Source: an uncultured Christensenella sp.
GTDB lineage: Bacteria; Bacillota; Clostridia; Christensenellales; CAG-917
Assembly (NCBI GenBank): GCA_910577815.1
Contig: CAJTNO010000004.1
Span: 1-64,000 of the forward strand
Direction: 5' to 3'
Length of the DNA stretch: 64,000 bases
Made by a program: the position numbers and the translations under genes. The first letter of the stretch is position 1. The number at the start of each line of letters is the position of its first letter. Below the pieces are notes generated by a model. The model had not been told where the DNA came from. It ran no database searches and saw only the letters and a list, made by a program, of their open reading frames with translations. Positions 57,917 to 64,000 of this stretch are shown here, in pieces.

Positions 57917-60538
57917 TTACTTTTCTTCGCTGAATAATTCTCTTGCATATTTCCCTGCCTGAATGCGAACACAAGCGCGAAGTTCAGTCGAGCCTACGAA
58001 AAACGCTTGTCCCGTAACCGCCGAAATAATCATGCGCTGTTCCTCATCATTAAAACTGTCGCCTGCCCTATACACGTCCAAGACGTCTTTCATATCGGGT
58101 GCAGACAGTTTGAATATAAACGTGTACTGACTGTTCTTTATAATCGCACTCGTCTTTCCGCGCAACTCCTCGTTCGCGTTCCAATCGGCGATGTTCTGCG
58201 TTGCCGGAATAAAACTGCCGTTGTACTTACGAATACGCTTACTCATCGAATAGAAAAAGTCTAACGCTATCGGGAATTTTGGATCAATATATAAATGCGC
58301 TTCGTCCGCTATAATAAGCGTTCGCAAGTTCGCCCCGTTCTTGTTCCGCTCTCTCGCGTTTATAACTTCCTGCTCTATGAAGCGGAATACCAAAAGCATT
58401 TGCGCGTTCGCCACTACGTTGTTCTTATTCGCAAACAGCGACTGAAAGTCGAAGTCTATAAGATTTGCGTTTACTTGCAACGTACTCGGCGCGTTCCATA
58501 TATCGCTGTATCTGCCATTGACGAACTTTTGCAAGTACAGTTCCGCCGTTCTCATATCTCTTTTCGTCAGTTCGTCCATTTGCGCCGTATCCTTGCTTTG
58601 CAACGTTTCGAGCAAGTCCGAAAACAACGGGAAGTAATCTGCGGGGAACTCCGAGCAGTCCGTATTTTCCGTTATACCCATACGCTCGTATGTTTCAACG
58701 GTAAGATTGTTTATAAGCTCTATAACATCGAGCGGCGCGTCCGCAAGCACTATTTTGAAAAACGATTCAAGCATTTTTAAGTGCGTATTGAACGTAACCT
58801 TGCTGTCCGCTACGCTACCGTCCTCCGTTAAAATCTTGTAGATGTGGAACGGGTTAATTCTGCCCTCTCTCGCGTTTCCCACGTTGATTACATTACCGTA
58901 AAGATTGCGCGTTAAAGCAAGATACTCGGCTTCGGGGTCGAGCATTATTACTCGTGTTCCGTTCGTCCACTCGTTCAAGATAAGGTTTTTCAAGAAGTAT
59001 GATTTACCCGATCCGGACTTTCCGATAATAAACGCGTTACTGTTCTGATACAAATTGCCACGCTTCCAAATATTGAAGATAAACGGAAAACCGCCCTTGT
59101 TATTTTCTCCAAGCAAAGTGCCGCCCTCGTCCATAACGAAAGTACGCACAAACGGAAACACCGCCGCAAGCGACGAACTGTTTATCCCGCGCTCTTGACT
59201 TTTGAGCGTAGACACGGGCGATACTGCCGCAGACTTAAAGCCCTCGATTTGCAAGCCGTATAAAGTTGACGGTCGGAAATTGCCCGTAAGCATTGAACGA
59301 CGCGCCGCTTTCTTATAGTTGTCGTTGCCCGTATAGTTGTAAGCCGTTACCGTAAGCGTTACGTCGAACAAGCTCTCGTTCTCGGTCTGCAATGCGTCCA
59401 AAAGCGTGTCCATTGTCGCTCTGTGCGTTTGTGCGCTGTTCGCTTCGCTGGCCTTGTCCGATATAATCTGTTTTGTTTCCATCTCGCCGATACATTTGTC
59501 GATACGGCGAATTGCCTTAAACTTGTCAACGGGTTTAACGTGCATTACCACCTTTGTGTTTGGTATATTAAAAAGCTCTGCACCCCAAGCGTTCTTTACA
59601 CGCAAGGGATAATCCGATACCGCCAATACTGCGGCTTCCGTTCCGTCCACCTTATATCTGTTTGCGTGGAATATAATCTCTTGCGGCTTTACCCAAGCGA
59701 GAAGCTCGTCATCTTTCAAGTCCTTGATTTCACGCTCGTCGAAGTTGCGCGAAAAGCTGTATTTCAAGAACACCGCCGTGTCGCGCATATTCAGAAGCTG
59801 TGTTCCGAGTCCGCACTTTGCGATTTCGCTCGCCACGTTTACCGCCGTGCTTTCCAAGTCAAGCTCGTTTCTGCCGTATATAATAATGTAGTAGTCTGAA
59901 AGATACTGTTTGCGGATATTGTTGAGTTTGTCGATACGGTCAATGCGCTCGGTCAAAATGTTCTCTTTAATAATCTTGATACACTTTTCCTCGTCGCTGT
60001 CCTTTGCCGCCGACAACCGCGCAAACAACTCACTTGAAAACTCGTCCAAGTTTACAGGGCGGTCTATCTTTACAATGTCCGCGCTTTGATTTTGGTCTAA
60101 CAGCTTCAAGGCGTTTGCAAAGTAGTTGATGTCAATATTCTGCTGTACCACATCTTCGATACCGAAGTTCTTTTGTCCTACCTTAATCACTCTGCCGAAC
60201 ATACCGCCGCGATAAGCAATTAGTCCGCTTTCCTTTATTTCTTTCAAATCCACAAGCGCATCCACGCTTTCCTTTGCGTTCTTTGCTTCTAACGTGTATT
60301 TCTTTTTCGAGAATAGGAATCGTATATTCTCGTACACGCAAGTGTAAAAGATACCGTCGGGCGTAGGGATAAACATACCCACAGCCACAAGACCGAGTAT
60401 TACGGCGATTACCCATTGCCCCATTGTTACGGCGATAAAGATAATGCCGAACACGATAAGCGCAACGATAATGTCCGCCATAGAGTAACACTTCCACACG
60501 GTATTCTTTACCTTGATTTTTTTAGGTATAATACGCAT
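57917..60538 (-). CDS. VirB4-like conjugation ATPase with PrgI-like N-terminus
   Basis: Residues 1-75 contain two membrane helices in the pattern of PrgI proteins (RIIPKKIKVKNTVWKCYSMA; WVIAVILGLVAVGMF), fused to a TraE/VirB4 ATPase. Walker A is IIGKSGSGKSYFLKNL near 505 and Walker B TLIIADEAHLYID near 730. The 873-residue length fits such fusions. VirB4 powers pilus assembly and substrate transfer in Gram-positive type IV secretion. The ATG overlaps the TrbL-like stop by one base, indicating coupling. Confidence 0.92.
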   Translation of the reverse strand: MRIIPKKIKVKNTVWKCYSMADIIVALIVFGIIFIAVTMGQWVIAVILGLVAVGMFIPTPDGIFYTCVYENIRFLFSKKKYTLEAKNAKESVDALVDLKEIKESGLIAYRGGMFGRVIKVGQKNFGIEDVVQQNIDINYFANALKLLDQNQSADIVKIDRPVNLDEFSSELFARLSAAKDSDEEKCIKIIKENILTERIDRIDKLNNIRKQYLSDYYIIIYGRNELDLESTAVNVASEIAKCGLGTQLLNMRDTAVFLKYSFSRNFDEREIKDLKDDELLAWVKPQEIIFHANRYKVDGTEAAVLAVSDYPLRVKNAWGAELFNIPNTKVVMHVKPVDKFKAIRRIDKCIGEMETKQIISDKASEANSAQTHRATMDTLLDALQTENESLFDVTLTVTAYNYTGNDNYKKAARRSMLTGNFRPSTLYGLQIEGFKSAAVSPVSTLKSQERGINSSSLAAVFPFVRTFVMDEGGTLLGENNKGGFPFIFNIWKRGNLYQNSNAFIIGKSGSGKSYFLKNLILNEWTNGTRVIMLDPEAEYLALTRNLYGNVINVGNAREGRINPFHIYKILTEDGSVADSKVTFNTHLKMLESFFKIVLADAPLDVIELINNLTVETYERMGITENTDCSEFPADYFPLFSDLLETLQSKDTAQMDELTKRDMRTAELYLQKFVNGRYSDIWNAPSTLQVNANLIDFDFQSLFANKNNVVANAQMLLVFRFIEQEVINARERNKNGANLRTLIIADEAHLYIDPKFPIALDFFYSMSKRIRKYNGSFIPATQNIADWNANEELRGKTSAIIKNSQYTFIFKLSAPDMKDVLDVYRAGDSFNDEEQRMIISAVTGQAFFVGSTELRACVRIQAGKYARELFSEEK

Positions 60539-61743
60539 TATTCTCCACCTCCTTCGGTTGCGCCCGTATCTGCGCTTCCGTCGTCTGAATATTTCTCGTC
60601 GCCGCCGCTATCCGAACTACTGCTGTCCGAACTGCCGCCACCGTTATTGTTTGAATGCCTATTGTGTCTTACTGCGTGGGCTATGCCCTTAACGCCTTTC
60701 CACGCCAAGCCAATCGTCATTGCACTTGCAACTCTGCCGCCGTAGTATGCGCTTCTTAACCAACCACCGCCTGCGTGCATATCGTCGGCGGTTCCGAACA
60801 ACCTTGCAAACAATGTCTGCCCTGCCGGAATAACCATAGCACCGCCGACTATCATAAATATCGTGAACACGGAATTACCGAAGCTACCCACGTTAGGAAT
60901 ACTCATTGACTGTATGAGCGGCAACAAAAGCACAAACACGTTCACGGACAATACCGCGCCGTAGGCAAGTATGATTTTCGTTACAAATTGTTCGCGCCAA
61001 TTCTTAAACCTTGCCCCATCGTCAAGCGGAAGCGTTGACATTGCAACGGGCATACAGAAATACAAGTAAATGATTTCGTACACCCTTTTCGCAAGATTGA
61101 GTATGGCGATTATAAGCGCAATGCCGAGCGCAATGCTCGATATAAGCGCGGGCAAATACATAAACGTATTCGGGTTTACCATACCGTTGCATTTCCACGA
61201 AGTGGGCCACACGCCGAAAAGCGCGGCGTTGTAGCCACCGAAAATATCCGATACGGATAAGCTCGTTACATTGATTTTATTAATGTTGTAACCGTTTATC
61301 CAATTCCCCACACACGCATTAAATAGCGCGTTTGAGAGTTTATTTGAGTTGTCGATTTGGAATATTCGGGCAAGTAACTGTAACAACGAATTAGCAATTA
61401 AAATCCCCAAGAACACGACCGCGAGCATAGCCATAGTGCCGAGTAAAGCCAAAAAGAATTTGCCGACTATCGTACTTACGTTTCGGTTGTTCGCTATCAT
61501 ATTCTTGACTAAACCTACTATCGTGAAGATACAAGTCAGACCTACCGCCAAAATGAAGATGCACCAAAATATCGTGCCTACCGTCGAATTGCCTGCAAGG
61601 TACTCGATTATGTTTACGGACTGTCCGTTTACTCTTACGTTCGTTACTCCTGCGATCGCCGAGAATATTTCCATAAGCCCGTCTATAAGCTGTAACAACC
61701 ATAAGAACAGTTGCAGACAAAGCTCTTGAAAAAATATAAGCAT
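60538..61743 (-). CDS. VirB6/TrbL-like membrane channel protein
   Basis: A polytopic membrane protein of 401 residues with about seven hydrophobic segments (for example TIFWCIFILAVGLTCIFTIVGL, LGTMAMLAVVFLGILIA and ALISSIALGIALIIAILNLA). It ends in a hydrophilic tail rich in Ser, Gly and Asp. Its size, topology and place between the pilin and VirB4 genes fit the VirB6/TrbL inner-membrane channel of Gram-positive conjugation systems. Sequence identity to named families cannot be tested here. AAGGAGG precedes the ATG. Confidence 0.75.
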   Translation of the reverse strand: MLIFFQELCLQLFLWLLQLIDGLMEIFSAIAGVTNVRVNGQSVNIIEYLAGNSTVGTIFWCIFILAVGLTCIFTIVGLVKNMIANNRNVSTIVGKFFLALLGTMAMLAVVFLGILIANSLLQLLARIFQIDNSNKLSNALFNACVGNWINGYNINKINVTSLSVSDIFGGYNAALFGVWPTSWKCNGMVNPNTFMYLPALISSIALGIALIIAILNLAKRVYEIIYLYFCMPVAMSTLPLDDGARFKNWREQFVTKIILAYGAVLSVNVFVLLLPLIQSMSIPNVGSFGNSVFTIFMIVGGAMVIPAGQTLFARLFGTADDMHAGGGWLRSAYYGGRVASAMTIGLAWKGVKGIAHAVRHNRHSNNNGGGSSDSSSSDSGGDEKYSDDGSADTGATEGGGE

Positions 61744-61811
61744 TTTTCCTCCTTTCCGAAAAAGTCAAGGCGGCAAGTTGCCCTGCCGCCTTGTTCGGAA
61801 TTATTGTATTC

Positions 61812-62114
61812 TTACGCGCCTACCCAAGCGGAAAGCCCGTTGATAAGCAACGGCGCGCCCATTGCCACGACGAATATAATCACGATACCGATAATAAGGT
61901 TTTTGACCATATCACGGGCATTTATCTTTTCTTCGTTTCTGTGCGCGATTGCAATTTTGATGCCGATATACGCGCCCCAAATAACGACGACCGCCGCAAG
62001 CGCGATTACTATGTACAGCCAAAAGCTGTCCATTAAGCCTTTGAGTTTTTCGACGATTTGCGCAAGGCTTCCGTTCAAGCCTTCGTCCGCCGCTAACAAA
62101 TTTATATTAAACAC
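61812..62114 (-). CDS. VirB2/TrbC-like pilin
   Basis: A 100-residue protein with two hydrophobic helices (WLYIVIALAAVVVIWGAYIG near 32-51; LIIGIVIIFVVAMGAPLLI near 72-90), separated by a charged loop (HRNEEKINARDM). This is the topology of VirB2/TrbC pilin-like subunits. The start is GTG 62114, with GAGGAGG eleven bases upstream. The C-terminal part is very similar to the end of the protein at 56218. It lies between the large CxxC-repeat protein and the VirB6-like gene. Confidence 0.8.
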   Translation of the reverse strand: MFNINLLAADEGLNGSLAQIVEKLKGLMDSFWLYIVIALAAVVVIWGAYIGIKIAIAHRNEEKINARDMVKNLIIGIVIIFVVAMGAPLLINGLSAWVGA

Positions 62115-62132
62115 TATTCTCTGTTCCTCCTC

Positions 62133-63650
62133 TTATTTCTGTGCTTTCTTTGCCTTGATTTTCTTGTATGCAATGAATCCGCCGACGCCGCCGAGCGCAA
62201 GTACGACAAGAATTACAAACAACGCAATTGCCGTTCCGTTGCCGCCCTTTTTCGTTTCGGTTAAGTCCGTATTAGGCTCGTCGGGTTGGGGTTCGTCGGG
62301 AATCGTAGGCTCGGTGGGCTGTTCGGGTTCGTCGGGCGTTGTAGGCTCATTGGGTTCGTCGGGTATTTCGGGTTCTTTCGGTTCGTCGGGATTTTCGGGC
62401 TGTTCGGGTTCGGTAGGTTCAACGGGTTTTTCCTGCGCCATTACCACTACCGTCTTTAACTGTTCGCCGTTCTCGTCCGCAAGCGTGATAATGACTTGTC
62501 CGTAAAACTCGGAATAGTCAATTTTGTTGCCCGTTTCTTTTCTCTCCGTTACGTTGCCTTCTTCGTCCGTGAAAGTTACCGCAAAGTATCCGCTTTTCTT
62601 ATCGCCGCAGTTGCAAATGCGTAACACGATAAGGCTCATATTCTCGCTGTCGTCCATAGTCTGAATTTCGTAAGCGTGCTTATGAATTTCGGGGATGACG
62701 GGTTCTTCGGGTTCGGGAATATATCCAATGTCGCCGCTCGTTACATAGTCCGAAAGATAGCTGTAATTGCAGTCCACACAAATATGGCGCGTATAGCCAA
62801 GACTGTCGGGCGTTGCGGGGACAAGCACGTCCAAATACTTATGTCCTTTGGGCTGTACATAGTCCGTTACGAATCTGTCGCCGCAGTCATTACAAACATG
62901 GTCGGTATAGCCGTAGGTTACGCACGTCGCCGCGTTTACCGTTTCGGTATAGGCGTGTCCGTTCGGCTCGGTATAGTCCGCGATATAACTGTCCGCGCAA
63001 GTCGCACAAGTGTAGGTCGTAAAGCCGCCCGTCAAGCAAGTAGGCTCGGTAATTACCGCTTCGTAGGTATGACCGAGCGCATCGATATAGTTGTCGAAAA
63101 ACACATCTTCGCAGACAGAACAGGTATGCTCGGTATATCCTCTGTCGGTACAAGTGGGTGCGACTTCGACTTCCTTATAATCGTGTCCGATTTCGTCCGT
63201 ATAGTTGTCCGAATACTCATAGCCGCATACGGTACAGAAATGCGTCGTATAGCCTTTATGAGTGCAAGTATTGGGTACGACTACCACCTCGAACGTATGT
63301 CCCTTTGCGCTTTCGGTCTGCTCGGTGTAAGTATGTCCGCAGTCCGTACACGAATACAGCGTATATCCCGCCGTCGTGCAAGTTGCCGCTACAACCGATT
63401 CGGTGTAGTTATGCCCTTTGGCATCCGTGTAGTTGTCTTGCTTTTCGTCGCCGCAGTCTGCGCAGATATATTTCGTATAGCCTTGATCGGTACACGTTGC
63501 CGCGACTTCCGTCTGTTCGTATGCGTGGTTACAGCCCGAATCCGCGCTTGCCGTTTTTGCCGTAGTAAAACCCGTACACAAAAAACCCGTAAAAAATAAC
63601 GCTACACTTGCCGCGAGCGTTACAACCGTTGATTTAATTGTTTTAGTCAT
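62133..63650 (-). CDS. Membrane-anchored surface protein with seven CxxC modules and Pro-rich stalk
   Basis: ATG 63650 with GGAGG upstream is chosen; the frame extends 27 codons further without a ribosome site. A signal peptide (TLAASVALFFTGFLC) leads to seven tandem modules of about 40 residues of the form CT-x2-GYT-x2-C-x2-CG (the seventh has lost its first cysteine), residues about 40-315. A beta domain of about 90 residues follows, then a stalk of Pro/Glu repeats (EPEQPENPDEPKEPEIPDEP), one transmembrane helix (IALFVILVVLALGGVGGFIAY) and a basic end. It is likely displayed on the donor cell as an adhesin or mating-contact protein. It lies 18 bp before the pilin gene. Confidence 0.82.
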   Translation of the reverse strand: MTKTIKSTVVTLAASVALFFTGFLCTGFTTAKTASADSGCNHAYEQTEVAATCTDQGYTKYICADCGDEKQDNYTDAKGHNYTESVVAATCTTAGYTLYSCTDCGHTYTEQTESAKGHTFEVVVVPNTCTHKGYTTHFCTVCGYEYSDNYTDEIGHDYKEVEVAPTCTDRGYTEHTCSVCEDVFFDNYIDALGHTYEAVITEPTCLTGGFTTYTCATCADSYIADYTEPNGHAYTETVNAATCVTYGYTDHVCNDCGDRFVTDYVQPKGHKYLDVLVPATPDSLGYTRHICVDCNYSYLSDYVTSGDIGYIPEPEEPVIPEIHKHAYEIQTMDDSENMSLIVLRICNCGDKKSGYFAVTFTDEEGNVTERKETGNKIDYSEFYGQVIITLADENGEQLKTVVVMAQEKPVEPTEPEQPENPDEPKEPEIPDEPNEPTTPDEPEQPTEPTIPDEPQPDEPNTDLTETKKGGNGTAIALFVILVVLALGGVGGFIAYKKIKAKKAQK

Positions 63651-63666
63651 TATATCCTCCATAAAT

Positions 63667-64000
63667 TTATTTGTTCGCTTGGTTTTGAAGTTCCAAGAGT
63701 TTGGGTAGTTCGCCATTGATGTAGTCGGCAACTTCCCGTATCTTTTTCATCTTGTGCGGCTTGTTGTTGTAGTTCTCCTCAATCATAAACAGTAAAGCGA
63801 CGATACTGTTTAAGTCCGCATTTAACACCGCTTGCTTGTCGTCGGGGTTAAGCATATTCGCAAACTCTTGCAGTTTGAGTTGTATATTTTGCTCTATGCT
63901 TAACCACTTACAGTCAAGGTCGTCAAGTTTCTTTTGCCGCTCGATTTCTACGGCGTTCTCACGGTTTTCTTCTTCTACTATCGCCGTTAAGAGCCGTTCA
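63667..64000 (-). CDS. Charged helical protein, C-terminal 110 residues (5' end beyond window)
   Basis: The frame is open from the right edge to the stop at 63667. The visible 110 residues are strongly helical and charged (EEENRENAVEIERQKKLDDLD, then NQIQLKLQEF-like heptads and MKKIREVADYINGELPKLLE). No known domain is recognised. An internal ATG at 63855 exists but the frame continues upstream without break, so the gene starts outside the window. It is 16 bp before the CxxC-repeat gene and should belong to the conjugation operon. Confidence 0.65.
   Translation of the reverse strand, partial: ERLLTAIVEEENRENAVEIERQKKLDDLDCKWLSIEQNIQLKLQEFANMLNPDDKQAVLNADLNSIVALLFMIEENYNNKPHKMKKIREVADYINGELPKLLELQNQANK

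Noticed and set aside
62676..63599. 307-codon plus-strand frame opposite the CxxC-repeat protein
   Set aside because: It is produced by the tandem repeats on the other strand and is repetitive without a signal.

Overview
The window reads as the chromosome of a low- to mid-GC, endospore-forming Firmicute of the Clostridia type, probably an uncultured gut lineage. The evidence is spoIVA and a YtxC-like gene with sigma-E-like promoters, a ClpC/McsB protein-quality module, a DivIVA-like protein, Shine-Dalgarno sites of the AGGAGG type, BspA-like and MBG-like surface proteins, and a conjugative element with large serine recombinases. Species cannot be named from the sequence.

Layout. 1-4918: a giant secreted/membrane surface protein whose 3' end lies off the left edge, with two copies of a palindrome around its promoter region. 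5.3-12.8 kb: a DivIVA-like protein, a galK-lgt-pncB operon, divergent galT (the Leloir pathway is completed by galU and galE at 20-22 kb) and a zinc-ribbon membrane protein. 12.9-22.2 kb: dnaX-ybaB-recR, a SPOR-domain protein, then galE-galU-mcsAB-clpC on one strand, where McsA and McsB are fused into one polypeptide. 22.3-28.6 kb: dinB, a Na/phosphate cotransporter, an XTP pyrophosphatase, a YfcE phosphoesterase and a BspA-like lipoprotein. 28.8-29.7 kb: five tRNA genes (Gly, Arg, His, Gln, Lys), with two tandem 176-bp units behind tRNA-Lys that each repeat its 3' end. 29.9-40.2 kb: a hypothetical gene, spoIVA, and a same-strand run of RNase J, a GT28-like glycosyltransferase, a TIGR03279 radical SAM protein, Der and an aminotransferase, then a YtxC-like sporulation gene. 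40.4-47.3 kb: an acyltransferase, a GH3 beta-glucosidase, a transglutaminase-like lipoprotein and a membrane-anchored GDPD.

47.3-51.1 kb is an AT-rich accessory operon with its own promoter and terminator: a radical SAM/SPASM enzyme, an SDR, a two-TM protein of unknown function and a well-formed 21-codon peptide gene missed by length cutoffs. 51.1-64 kb is one end of an integrative conjugative element: three consecutive serine recombinase genes (the middle one lacks the catalytic domain), a SHOCT-like protein, a small RHH-like protein and TnpV behind a perfect consensus promoter with an operator palindrome, then type IV secretion genes (VirB4 with a PrgI-like N-terminus, VirB6/TrbL-like, VirB2-like pilin) and two proteins built from repeated CxxC modules. 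One of these ends in a domain that looks like a second copy of the pilin. The relaxase and coupling protein are not in view and should lie to the right.

The best candidates for something new are the CxxC-repeat/pilin fusion and its partners, the rSAM-SDR-TM-micropeptide operon, the McsA-McsB fusion, three genes with apparent leaderless promoters, and the 176-bp tRNA-tail repeats.
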